From assembly GCA_963789885.1 (NCBI GenBank), contig CAWBNB010000070.1, forward strand, positions 1-58,419: a stretch of DNA of 58,419 nucleotides, in the 5' to 3' direction. Position 1 is the first letter of the stretch. Every line of letters starts with the position of its first letter. The stretch is from DATEDA01 sp963789885 (GTDB lineage: Bacteria; Pseudomonadota; Gammaproteobacteria; Burkholderiales; SG8-39). Made by a program: the position numbers and the translations under genes. The notes beneath the pieces were generated by a model. The model worked only from the letters and a program-made list of their open reading frames with translations, was not told where the DNA came from and made no database searches. Shown here in pieces: positions 18,379-26,952 of the stretch.

Positions 18379-19068
18379 ATGAGACGCGAGCTTGAGATCC
18401 GCTGTGTATCGACCGGGACCATCCGCACCGAGGGCCCGGACGGGACGCGCTGCGAGCTCCGCGAGGTCTTCCTCGAGCTCGACGGTGCACCCGCGCGCCT
18501 GCAGATCCTGGAGAGCCACGACCACGACCAGCACACCCGCGACGTCACCGTCGAGCTCGACGGGATCTGCGTCCGCAGCCGTAGAGGCCACGACGTCAGG
18601 CCGCCGCCGACCTCGACGCGCCACATGCCGCTCGACTGGCTACTCGCAATCGCGGAGTGGATGAGGAAGGGCGAGCACCGCACGGTGTCGCTCTGGGTCC
18701 GCTCCATGGATCCGGCGGCGCTGCTGAACGCGACCCCCGTCAGGGCGTGCAGCCCGGCGACCGGACCCGGTGGCGGACGCGGGCGTGGCGACGATGCTGA
18801 GCTTTCCGCCCGGCTGCGGCTCGTCGTCGCAGGCAAGCGAAGGACGCAGGCCGCGAGGAGGGGCTCGCTGTTCTCGCCCGGGAACCCTTCGCGGTTCCAG
18901 TCGCGGAACAGCGCGCCGCCCCTCGGAGCGTCATGCCGCGCAAAGCGCAGACGGATGCGGATCCGTCCCCGTGCGAGGCCAGAACTCGACACGTTCGCGA
19001 AGCGGAGGCCGATCTACTTCTCCTGCACGCCCTGCGGCGCTGGCGGCTCGATGCCGTATTCCTCGTAG
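18379..19068 (+). CDS. Hypothetical element-borne protein
   Basis: Starts at ATG with GAAGGAG nine bases upstream. The first 120 or so residues look like a real protein: strands IRCVSTGTIRT and CELREVFLELDG, an ESHDHDQH histidine/aspartate cluster, then the helix LDWLLAIAEWMRKGEHRTVSLWV. From about residue 125 the composition turns to Arg, Gly and Ser and looks non-coding, and the last bases overlap the helicase gene on the other strand. The real end may be earlier, with a sequence error nearby. Family not recognised. Confidence 0.5.
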   Translation: MRRELEIRCVSTGTIRTEGPDGTRCELREVFLELDGAPARLQILESHDHDQHTRDVTVELDGICVRSRRGHDVRPPPTSTRHMPLDWLLAIAEWMRKGEHRTVSLWVRSMDPAALLNATPVRACSPATGPGGGRGRGDDAELSARLRLVVAGKRRTQAARRGSLFSPGNPSRFQSRNSAPPLGASCRAKRRRMRIRPRARPELDTFAKRRPIYFSCTPCGAGGSMPYSS

Positions 19069-20899
19069 AGCTCCTGCAGGGCCCCTTCAGGATCGCGCGA
19101 GTACCGCTCCCGGAAGTCGATGACCTTCGGATACGCGAGCGAAGCCCGGTGTGTCGATCGATCCCGGGGGGATACAGCCGATCGTAGAGCGGTATGCACG
19201 CGTCGCCACGCGTACCGACAGCGCGGGGTTCGACGATGTAGAGGTTCTTCACCGCCCGCGTCGCCGCCACGTAGACGGCGTTGATGAAGAACTTGTAGGC
19301 CTCGAGCGACTTGTCGGTCTTGTCGGCCGCGCGCGCGTACTTCAGCTCGCCCGCGGCGACGTCGGCCTCGGCGGAGGCCGGCGGCGATCGCCTCGAAGCT
19401 CCGCCGCTCGCTCGACACGAGCTCGAAGAGGATCACGCTCTCGTACTCGAGCCCCTTCGCTTCCTGCACCGAGAAGACGAGCGGCGTGCGGAAGCGCTCG
19501 CGCGCCGCGGGCTTGCAGGTCGTCGCGCAGCACCATCACCGCGACCCGGGCCGAGGCCCGGGTCCTGCGGTCGAGCTCGCCGACGAGCTCCGGGTCGGCG
19601 CGGAAGCAGCTCCACGGTGCCGGGCTCCTCCGAGACCGACTCCACCAGGTAGTTGCTCTCCCGGTCGATCGAGCCGAAGCGGAGCTGCTTGATGCGCAGC
19701 AGCCGGTTCGCGACGCCGACGACGCCGGCGGCGTTGCGGTAGTTCGCGCGCAGGACGTGGAGGAGCTCTCCCGGCGCCGACACGCCCGCGCCGAAGAAGA
19801 GCGTCTTCAGCTGCGTCCAGGAGAAGAAGTTCGGATGCACCACCTGATTCGAGTCGCCGCAGAGGAGGAACCGGCCCGGCTTGCGCAGGGTGCGCAGCGC
19901 GAGCGCAAGCTGCACGTTCGTGAGGTCCTGGACCTCGTCGACGACCACGAAGTCGTAGCGCGCCGGCGCCTCGGCGAGGTAATGCTGCGCGACGACGTTC
20001 GGGTCGTAGCAACCGGCGGTCTTCAGCCAGGCGAGGTAGCGCTCGAAGAGGTCGTACACCCAGGCGCGGTCCTCCTCCAGGAAGATCGACCGCCGCACGC
20101 CGAGCGCCAGATACTCCTCGCGCGAGAGCCACGGCCGCTCGACGGCGAGGCCGGTGAGAACGCCCTGGAACTCCTCGTAGAGCGCGTGAGCGAGCGCCGG
20201 GCGCACCCGCGGCTGGCGCGCGAGCCAGCCCCTGAAATCGCGGTACTCGAGGCCGTTCCCCTCCGGGACGCGGATCGATTCGAGCAGTTCGCCGGAAAGC
20301 GAGGAAGTCCGCGTTCTGGTGCTCGCCCTCGTAGCCGTGCGAGTAGTAGAGGTCCCGGGCGTGGCGGGCGAGGAACGTCGAGCGCGTGACGTACAGGAGG
20401 TCGCCCGCGACGAGCTTCATCTTCTCGAGCGCGAGCGCGGTCTTGCCGCTTCCGGCCGAGCCCACGATGACGAGCGGGGCAGGCAGTCCGAAGAGCGCCT
20501 CCTGCGCGTCGTCGAAGCTCAGCACCTTGTCCAGGAGGTTGAAGCGAGGGTTCGCCGGGTTGACGAAGCCGAGCGGCGCGAGCTCGTCCTCGGGCGGGCC
20601 GCCGCCGCGGAGCGGCTCGAGCTTCGATTCGTCCACCCGCGCGCCACGCAGGAAGCGCGACTTCTCGTAGGCGTGGTTCTCGATCACCTCGAGCAGGAGC
20701 GCGTAGCGCTCGCGGTCGCGGCGGGCGAAGCGGAGGAGCAGCCGGTTCGCGTCGTCGAGCTTCGCCCGGTAGTAGCCCTCGCGGCCGAGCTTCTTGACGT
20801 CGGCCGAGTACAGGTCGTCGCGCTCCAGCATCGCGACCACTTTCTCGTAGCGCGGCCGTACCGGGGCGGATCGAGATCGCGATGGACGAGGATCTTCAC
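19014..20899 (-). CDS. UvrD/Rep-like superfamily 1 DNA helicase (frameshifted)
   Basis: An ATP-dependent helicase-like protein, about 625 residues if repaired. Pieces in all three frames join as follows: start near VKILVHRDLDP, then YEKVVAMLERDD, Walker A VGSAGSGKTAL, Walker B DEVQDLTN, NFFSWTQLKTLFFG, AKGLEYESVILFEL (motif V), AVYVAATRA (motif VI) and a C-terminus ending APQGVQEK. I count at least six frame changes, near 20855, 20295, 19600, 19510, 19375 and 19165. Each motif is intact, so sequence error is likelier than decay. The N-terminus resembles the toxin-like domain found ahead of some UvrD relatives (KLDDANRLLLRFARRD), but that is a guess. The start is uncertain. Confidence 0.7.
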
Positions 20900-21064
20900 G
20901 GGAAGGCGTCGACCCGGATGCTCACCGGACGCGCGGGTCGTTCGCCGCGCCGTGCGTCTCGAACGAGTCGGCCCGCACCTCATGAGCGCTCTCACCCGGA
21001 CAAAGGACGGCACCGCGGCGGCGAGGGCGAGAACGACCAGAGCCGGCGAACAGCACCCACTCGA

Positions 21065-21589
21065 TCACTGGCGCCTCCTTTCCTTTCGCCAGTCCCAGGG
21101 CGGGACCGGTGCGGCGTCCTGCCACAGACCCTTTCGGGCAGAGCGTGCATCGGCTTCGGTCCGCGCGTAAGCGGCACGCTCCTCGGCGCTCTGCTCCCGC
21201 TCGAACGCCTTGTAGTGCCAGGCGTAACCGTCCCGGATCATCGCGAGGCCGACGTCCCGCGTCCCGACGAACACCGAGCAGATCTCCCGCCCATACCGGT
21301 CCCGCTTCCAGCAGCGAGCCTCGACGCGGCGGTCGAACACGAACGACGACAGCACCTCCTTCGCCGCACTGCCGAATGGCTGCTTCCGCTCGGGCGCATC
21401 GATCCCGCCGAGGCGGACGACATGCTGGGTCTTCCCCGCGTCGAGGACCGTGATCGTGTCCCCGTCGCTCACCCCGACCACGCGCCCCGCCACGATCCAC
21501 TGCTCCGCCCGGACAGCGCCCGCTGCCACGGTCAGGGAAACCGCAAGCAGGATCCACCGGATTGCCGACGGAGCGCTTTCCGAGTTCAA
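21065..21589 (-). CDS. Secreted thermonuclease-like (SNase) protein
   Basis: A staphylococcal-nuclease-fold protein. Motifs in order: VVGVSDGDTITVL, RLGGIDAPE, YGREICSVFVG, and the C-terminal LWQDAAPVPPWDWR. The catalytic set Asp (DGDT), Arg (VRLGGIDAPE) and Glu with the second Arg (CWKRDRYGRE region) is present in the usual positions. A hydrophobic segment (WILLAVSLTVAAGAVRA) directly before the domain is a signal peptide. No ATG fits; I chose the TTG at 21589, just before the signal. The frame is open back to 21751, overlapping the DUF1173 gene. Such nucleases are common on plasmids and integrative elements. Start confidence is low, family confidence high. Confidence 0.8.
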   Translation of the reverse strand: MNSESAPSAIRWILLAVSLTVAAGAVRAEQWIVAGRVVGVSDGDTITVLDAGKTQHVVRLGGIDAPERKQPFGSAAKEVLSSFVFDRRVEARCWKRDRYGREICSVFVGTRDVGLAMIRDGYAWHYKAFEREQSAEERAAYARTEADARSARKGLWQDAAPVPPWDWRKERRRQ

Positions 21590-21666
21590 GCTGTGCTCGG
21601 GGCTGAGAAGAGGCGACGCAAGGCTATCAAGGAACCGCGCAGGGGGGCGTGCAGGCCACGCCAGCG

Positions 21667-22902
21667 CTACGACGCAACCGAGCGCGCGGGCGCCTGGGTC
21701 GCTTTCGGCAGCGCCGGCATCACCAGCGCCTCGCCCGGCCGCCAGACCCACCGCTTCGTCCCCTGCGTCACGCGCTCATCGTCCGCACGCGGGCCGCGCT
21801 GCCCCGCGGCGCTCGGCGGCTCCACGTGAAGAGGGACGACCGCGTCGCCGGTGTCGAGCAATAGCGCGGTCGCGAATGCCACCGACGGCCCGGCCTCGTA
21901 GGGAAGCGGCTTCAGGAAGCGCCGCCGCTGCCGCACGAGCTCGACGAGCAGCGCCCGCTCCAGCAGGTGCTCGAAGGGCAGCCACTCGGGCGTCACCGCC
22001 ATCATCGCGAGCGTGTCGGCGTGTCCCAGGCCCTCGGCCGCAGGCCGGATCGTGCACCCGACGATGAGCCGGGTGTCGGGCTGCTGCGCCTTCGCGAGCA
22101 GCTCGCGCTCGAACCGGCGTGCGAGCTGCCGGCCGGTCGTGCTGTCGAGCGCGAGCGGGCAGTCGGGCAGGTGCTTGAGCACCATCGAGTACCCGTCTCC
22201 GCGCTCGATCAGGTCCTTCACCTCCGCGACGAGCAACGCCAGCGGCACGTGGTCGCCAGCGGCATCGAGCCGCAATGCGCCGAAGAAGGCCGCCCGCCGC
22301 GCCTTCAGCCCTTCGCTGTCATCGGGCCGGAACGGCTCCGGTATGAAGAGCCGGCTCGCGAGCGGCGCGCCCTTCGCGTCGATCTCGGCCGCCGCCTCGA
22401 GGAGGTACTTCCGGATGACGAACCAGGACCGCTTCCCCTCCATCCGCGGCGACCACCGGCTGAACCCCGCCCGGTCCCAGAGGAGATGCAGCAGCCCGCG
22501 CATCGAGAGCCGACGCTGCGCAGCCGACACGCTCTGCGACGGTGCCGAGGGCGCCTGCGCAGGTCTCGGCACGGACACGTGCGACAGCGGGAAATCCAGC
22601 CGCACCTCCACCCGCTCCGGGCCGCGCTCGATGACCGCCTCGCCGAGCAGATCCCCGAGCCCGGTCTCGCCAGGAGGCGCCTCGTAGGAAGGACACGAGG
22701 GGTGATGCGCGGCTCCCGTCCCGGGCATCCGCTTGATGACGAGCTGCGCATGCTGCGCGACGTACATCTCGATGCCGCGCTCGACACACAGGCACCTCGG
22801 CCGCTCATCGGTGCCGTAGACCTCGGCGAGCGCCGCCTGGATCCCGGGACTGTCTCCCCGGTAGGCAGTGCCAAGGATCTGGTAGGACGACTCGGCGTAC
22901 AT
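21667..22902 (-). CDS. DUF1173 family protein
   Basis: A 411-residue protein that I recognise as DUF1173-like from its N-terminal PRCLCVERGIEMYVA and VIKRMPGTGAAHHPSC segments, with two conserved Cys and a His-rich turn. The middle contains LLWDRAGFSRW followed by KYLLEAAAEI. No membrane segment or catalytic motif is evident. The family is of unknown function and turns up mostly on large plasmids and integrative elements of proteobacteria. The gene precedes the nuclease on the same strand and the two frames overlap or nearly so, suggesting co-transcription. Confidence 0.72.
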   Translation of the reverse strand: MYAESSYQILGTAYRGDSPGIQAALAEVYGTDERPRCLCVERGIEMYVAQHAQLVIKRMPGTGAAHHPSCPSYEAPPGETGLGDLLGEAVIERGPERVEVRLDFPLSHVSVPRPAQAPSAPSQSVSAAQRRLSMRGLLHLLWDRAGFSRWSPRMEGKRSWFVIRKYLLEAAAEIDAKGAPLASRLFIPEPFRPDDSEGLKARRAAFFGALRLDAAGDHVPLALLVAEVKDLIERGDGYSMVLKHLPDCPLALDSTTGRQLARRFERELLAKAQQPDTRLIVGCTIRPAAEGLGHADTLAMMAVTPEWLPFEHLLERALLVELVRQRRRFLKPLPYEAGPSVAFATALLLDTGDAVVPLHVEPPSAAGQRGPRADDERVTQGTKRWVWRPGEALVMPALPKATQAPARSVAS

Positions 22903-23023
22903 GGTCGATCGCCCGCCGATCCTGCCGCGCTCCGGCCGCGGTCGAGGGCCGGAGAGCCGGGTGAAACCAGGGGATCTACCGGGACCTGGGAGTGCCGTCG
23001 TGCAAGTGACGATCGAATTGCCG

Positions 23024-23954
23024 TCAGCGTTCGCGCGTCACGTCACGCGGGTCCTTGTCCTCGCGGAGCGCAACAAACCGCGAATGCCGCAGGTGATCGT
23101 CCGGGGTCCATTCGGCGAACTCGAACTGCCCGACCAGCTCGGGCTTCACCCACCGGCACTCCGCCATTTTCGCGGCCGTGAGGCCCTGTCCCCAGCGCCC
23201 GCTCTTCGGCTCGGGCAGGTTCGCGAACGGGCATGCCTGCTGCTCCAGCTTTCGAAGCCGTTTCAGGAGGTCCAGCCGGGAACGAGGCGTGAATCCATTC
23301 CGCGTCCGGCCCACATAGAGCAGCTGGTCGCCCTCGTAGTACCCGAAGATCAGCGCATCGAAGCTCCCAGGGGTCGGCGTGTAGCCGCCGATGACGAACT
23401 CCTGCCCTTGATTGACGCGCATCTTCCGCCAGGCGCCAGAGCGCTCACCGGGTTCGTAAGGACCGTCCCGACGCTTCGCGACGAGGCCCTCGAAGCCGTG
23501 CTCCCTGACCCCCTCGATCAGATCCTGAAGGCTTCCCTCCAGCGGGGGTGAGTGCCGGATCGGTTCCTCGAGCTTCGGCATCACCTTCGTCTCGCAGCAG
23601 GGCGCGGCGCACATCCAGCGGCTCGCGCGTCAGGTTCTTTCCGGCGAGGACCAGGACATCGAACGTGTAGTAGTAGACGGGCGTAGCCCCGGGACTTTGA
23701 TTCTGCAGCGCGTTGAAGGAAGGTCGACCCGACCGGTCGAACGCGACCAGCTCCCCGTCAATCACGGTCTCGTCAGGGAGCGCGTCAAGCGCCTTGGCGA
23801 CCAGCGGATACCTGCTGGTGAAGTCGTTGTCGTTGCGCGAGCGGAGCTGGACCTTGCCTCCGGTCTTGATCGCGAGCGCCCGATAGCCGTCGAGCTTCAG
23901 CTCGAACAGCCACTCCGGTCCTTCCGGTAGCGTCTCGCTCCGCAAGAGGAGCAT
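23024..23954 (-). CDS. ATP-dependent DNA ligase, LigD-like (frameshifted, N-terminus unclear)
   Basis: Catalytic core of an ATP-dependent ligase. The nucleotidyl-lysine motif KLDGYRA is near the N-terminus, followed by VIDGELVAFD, FDVLVL, then after a one-base frame change near 23595, GFEGLVAKR and the OB-fold part (FVIGGYTP to the KPELVGQFEFAEW region). Motif V reads WRKMR where WxKxK is usual. The frame is open upstream of the ATG (GFIEPM precedes it) to about 24030 with no good start, so some N-terminus is missing or in another frame. LigD partners (Ku, polymerase domain) are not in the window. The role would be nick or double-strand-break sealing on the element. Confidence 0.75.
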
Positions 23955-24105
23955 GGGCTCGATGAACCCGGCCCGCGTCTTACCGGCCCTGGACTTCGCT
24001 CTCGCCGGCTTGGCCGTCTTGATATTCGCCGCCCTGACGTTACTATCGCTGAAAACTATACGCCTTCAGGTAAAGCGCCATCGGTGGGAAACGCCGCGCC
24101 GCGGA

Positions 24106-24402
24106 TTATCTGAGGACTTCGCACCGCCACTCCTGAACCATGGCGGCCTCGCGATCGCGCTCGAACCCCCGCAGCACCAGCACGCCGTTCCCGAGATTCG
24201 TCAGGACAGGCTCATAGAGCTCCGGCAGCAGCGGTTTGCACAGCGCATCCCCTGGCGCCACGAGCTTCGCCACCAGGTAGTGCGCGTCACGGAGGCTCAG
24301 GTAGTGAGTGCTGAGATCGCCTTCGAATGACGGCGCGTTGACCACCTCTCGCCAGGCAAGTCGCCGGCCGCGACGACGCAGGGGGTACACGCGGCAGCGC
24401 AT
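24106..24402 (-). CDS. Hypothetical protein, 98 aa
   Basis: A small basic-then-acidic protein: an arginine-rich start (MRCRVYPLRRRGRR), then THYLSLRDAHYLVAKLV and YEPVLTNLGNGVLVLRGFERD. The GNGVLVLRGFER segment and closing QEWRCEVLR give an alpha/beta pattern. Family not recognised. An AT-rich promoter region with a tandem repeat lies immediately upstream (24417-24432), which supports a real transcription unit even though no clear ribosome site is seen. Confidence 0.5.
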   Translation of the reverse strand: MRCRVYPLRRRGRRLAWREVVNAPSFEGDLSTHYLSLRDAHYLVAKLVAPGDALCKPLLPELYEPVLTNLGNGVLVLRGFERDREAAMVQEWRCEVLR

Positions 24403-24416
24403 GCAAGCAAGCTATG

Positions 24417-24432
24417 GATAGTGTGATAGTGT
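24417..24432. promoter_or_regulatory. Tandem GATAGTGT repeat in an AT-rich promoter region
   Basis: Two adjacent copies of GATAGTGT followed by an AT-rich segment (AAAGATATACAGTATAAC) in otherwise GC-rich DNA, 15-50 bases upstream of the minus-strand ATG at 24402. On the minus strand TTTACA could be a -35. Probably promoter plus operator; the regulator is unknown. Confidence 0.35.
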
Positions 24433-24744
24433 AAAGATATACAGTATAACTAGAAGTTCCCCGGCAGCGATTGCCCACACGCGCCGAACCAGCGATTGAG
24501 GTCGGGGAATGCCGGCCCGTCACCCGACGCCGGCTCGCGGTTGCTGGCCTGTCGTGCTCCAGAAGAGAGCGGACGTTCGGGGACTTCGCTAACTGGCCAT
24601 CGACGGTCGGTCGAAGTGTGAAGAAGAACTTCCGCAGAGCCGACAGTGAATCGCGGTGAACCACCGTACCACCGCAGCCGCCTATTTCCCGCAATGACGG
24701 CTCATTGATTCCGGAGACGATATTGAGAACCTCGCTACCGAGCG
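24433..24744. other. Gene-free stretch
   Basis: About 310 bases without a credible gene between two minus-strand genes. Apart from the AT-rich promoter at its left edge nothing stands out. Confidence 0.4.
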
Positions 24745-25446
24745 CTACTTCTTAAAGCGGAAATTCGCGAGGTCGTAGTCCTGCATCACGTAGCTCTTCG
24801 TCTCGACGCGCATCTTGTTGGCATGCTTCGCCTGCGTTTCGCCGCCGGCGGCGACGAAGTCGTCGTAGCCAATGATCTCTACCCGAATGAAACCCTTCTG
24901 GATGTCAGTGTGGATCGCACCACCCGCTTCCTGCGCCGTAGCGCCCTTGCGAATCAGCCAGGCGCGGTTCTCCGAGCCGCCGACGGTGAGAAAACTGATG
25001 TAGCCGCTCGCGCTCACCACGCGGACCAAAAAATTGTCGAACGCCGCAGAATCCGCCGCCTCGGCCACCACTATCGGTTTCGCCGTGACAAATGCGTGCG
25101 ACTCGATGAGGTGCAATTCTTCCGGCGTCAATCCGGCTTCGGCGACGACCCCTTCGCTCTCCAGGTGTGCTTTGATTCTCTCGAGAACCGCCTTTTCTGC
25201 CGCGGGCGGATTGCGCTCGAGCCGCGTTTCCGCGAATTCCAGGTCCTTCACGATCAGGTCGAATCGGCCCTCCGGTGAGGCGACTATCGCATCCGCGGTC
25301 GAGGCCTCCTCTTCTCCGACGACGTCGACGAACGCGTAGGTTTTATTCTCAGCCTTGACGAGCTTGTCAGCCTGATCCAGGCGTGGATCCTTGACCTTGT
25401 GCTTCCCGAGCGGGACGCCTGCGACACCGACTAGGCCGACTTTCAT
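24745..25446 (-). CDS. YchF-like protein without a recognisable G domain
   Basis: A 233-residue protein. The C-terminal 85 residues match the TGS-like (DUF933) domain of the YchF/Ola1 ATPases: SYISFLTVGG region, ENRAWLIRKG, AIHTDIQKGFIR, EIIGYDDFVAAGGE, YVMQDYDLANFRF. The middle helical part (LEFAETRLERNPPAAEKAVLERI, then LTPEELHLIESHAFVTAKPI) also follows YchF. The N-terminus MKVGLVGVAGVPLGKHKV is where the P-loop would be, but the usual G-x-P-N-x-G-K-S/T is missing and the switch and NKxE-type specificity motifs are gone, with length about two thirds of normal. So it probably does not hydrolyse nucleotides as YchF does. It may be a ribosome-binding decoy or regulator; that is speculation. 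Confidence 0.72.
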   Translation of the reverse strand: MKVGLVGVAGVPLGKHKVKDPRLDQADKLVKAENKTYAFVDVVGEEEASTADAIVASPEGRFDLIVKDLEFAETRLERNPPAAEKAVLERIKAHLESEGVVAEAGLTPEELHLIESHAFVTAKPIVVAEAADSAAFDNFLVRVVSASGYISFLTVGGSENRAWLIRKGATAQEAGGAIHTDIQKGFIRVEIIGYDDFVAAGGETQAKHANKMRVETKSYVMQDYDLANFRFKK

Positions 25447-25650
25447 GGCAGCATGGTTTCAAAACGATTGAAGGCCGCTCCAGTGTAGCCTCAGCGGCCA
25501 ATTTGAATCGAGCGTGCGCTTTTTGGCAATGGCTGCTTCCGCTTCGGGTCGAGAGCGTCATCGAGCGGCCGCTTTTAGCGACAGGACCGTAGAGCCGCGC
25601 CTTGCGCCAGACCGTACCTTTGGCAGCCTTTATGTAGGCTCTAGGTTCAA

Positions 25651-25918
25651 GGGGGCGCGGGGAGGGCATCCGACCGGACGCCCTCCTGCCCGTACTTCAC
25701 GCCGCGAGGCGCTTTCGCGCGTAGTACACGTCCAGGAAATCCGTCCCCGGATCGCGCGGCACGTACACTCCGACAGCACGCTTTCGCTTGCCGGCCGCAA
25801 GCCGGTGCGCAAGCGCGTACGCGGCCACCTGCTCGCAGTAGTTCTCGTCGCAGTCGGCGAAGATGCTCACCGCGATATCCATCGCGGGGATCTCGATGGC
25901 CTCAAGCGCGCCAGCGCG
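25651..25918 (-). pseudogene. Truncated duplicate of the primase-like gene 3' end
   Basis: This stretch repeats 26907-27174 in direct orientation without gaps, 212 of 232 compared positions identical by eye. On the minus strand it encodes the last 70 or so residues of the primase-like protein (VSIFADCDENYC, AYALAHRLAAGKRKRA, VPRDPGTDFLDVYYARKRLAA) with the same stop. The rest of the gene is absent; the frame continues upstream into unrelated sequence. It is a remnant left by duplication or by replacement of the front part. Confidence 0.8.
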
Positions 25919-26065
25919 CCCGCATCCCGCACTGACTGGCGCCTGCCTTTTGCCCGGAGGTGCTGACCACCCCACAGGGGAGAACCGCGACCGCTCCTTC
26001 GGATTTGGTCTCGCGCCGGGTCGCCGATAGCCTTCTCGCGGCATGCACGCCGGGGCCGATCGGCG

Positions 26066-26431
26066 TCACCCGGTCTCATCCACCGGAGGTACATGGCGCG
26101 GCAGGTCCATGGCGTCATGAAGCAACCGCAGGACCTCGATCACCTCACGTCCCTGATCCTTGCCGATCCGGAAGACCACGAAGTGACGCCCCTTGCGTCC
26201 TTGGCGAGCGACATGCAGCGTGAAGAGTCCCCTGCCGATATCGTCGCGGACTTTGGCGCCGAGCGCCGTCGGGCCCGCGGTCAGCGCCTCCAGTGCCGCG
26301 GAAAGCGTCTCGGCGTAGACACGCGCCTGCGCCTCACCGAAGTGCCCCACGGTCCAGTGCAGGATGTCCTCGAAGTCGGCCTCGGCCGCGGCCGTAAGGC
26401 GCACTGCCCAGGGGCGCGCCCCTGCGGTCAC
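26066..26431 (-). CDS. parE: ParE/RelE-family toxin
   Basis: A 121-residue member of the RelE/ParE superfamily: WAVRLTAAAEADFEDILHW near the N-terminus, helix AYAETLSAALEALTAGP region, then DIGRGLFTLHVARQG and the C-terminal HFVVFRIG-to-EVIEVLRLLHDAMD strand-helix that marks the family. ParE toxins poison gyrase and RelE toxins cut mRNA; the antitoxin type beside it favours ParE. The start overlaps the antitoxin stop by four bases, so the pair is translationally coupled. Confidence 0.85.
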   Translation of the reverse strand: MTAGARPWAVRLTAAAEADFEDILHWTVGHFGEAQARVYAETLSAALEALTAGPTALGAKVRDDIGRGLFTLHVARQGRKGRHFVVFRIGKDQGREVIEVLRLLHDAMDLPRHVPPVDETG

Positions 26432-26730
26432 TTGCCGCGCGTTCCGGAACCCCTGCCGGAGATCGCCTTGTCTGCCACGGCCGCGAGATGTCGGCCGAGC
26501 GCGGCTCGCGACTCGAAGCCGCGGAAGCGTCCCGCGTCGATGTCAGCAACGCCGATCCGCGCGGCCTCGCGCAGCGCCTTCAGGCGGACCTTTTCCTCCG
26601 CCTCCCGGCTCTCCAGCAGCCGCAGCCCTTCGCGGAGCACTTCGCTCGCGTTCTGGTACCGGCCGGAGGCTACCAGCCGCTCGACGAGCTCCGTCTGATA
26701 GTCGGTGAGGACGACATTGCGCGTTGGCAT
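26428..26730 (-). CDS. parD: ParD-family antitoxin (ribbon-helix-helix)
   Basis: A 100-residue antitoxin: RNVVLTDYQTELVERLVASG followed by RYQNASEVLREGLRLLE is the classic CopG/ParD ribbon-helix-helix unit. The C-terminal half (IGVADIDAGRFRGF) is the toxin-binding tail. ATG start with a GGAG site seven bases upstream. A perfect palindrome at 26764-26778 lies directly upstream. The pair sits between two copies of the primase-like gene end, so it may have arrived by insertion. Confidence 0.88.
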   Translation of the reverse strand: MPTRNVVLTDYQTELVERLVASGRYQNASEVLREGLRLLESREAEEKVRLKALREAARIGVADIDAGRFRGFESRAALGRHLAAVADKAISGRGSGTRGK

Positions 26731-26763
26731 CGGGAACGCTCCACAGCAGCTTGATCAATCGAT

Positions 26764-26778
26764 TGGCATATTATGCCA
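26764..26778. promoter_or_regulatory. ParD operator palindrome
   Basis: TGGCATA, one base, TATGCCA: a perfect 15-base palindrome with a CATAAT-like -10 inside it on the minus strand, 34-48 bases upstream of the antitoxin start. Typical of autoregulated ParDE operons. Confidence 0.6.
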
Positions 26779-26952
26779 TAAGCGCTCGAGGCTTCGGGGA
26801 GAACTCCGGCCAGGCGCCGCGTCGGAGTTTGCAGATGCCGGAAATCCACCTCCGCCGACCCGCGACCATTCACCGCGCAAGTCTCGGATGGGAATTTGAG
26901 AGATCAGGGGGCGAGGGGAAGGCGTCCGACCGGACGCCCTCCCGCCCGTACA

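Noticed and set aside
24100..25446. First thought: a Ku gene beside the LigD-like ligase, as in NHEJ operons.
   Set aside because: The 233-residue protein matches the YchF C-terminal pattern, not Ku, and the 98-residue protein has no Ku motif.
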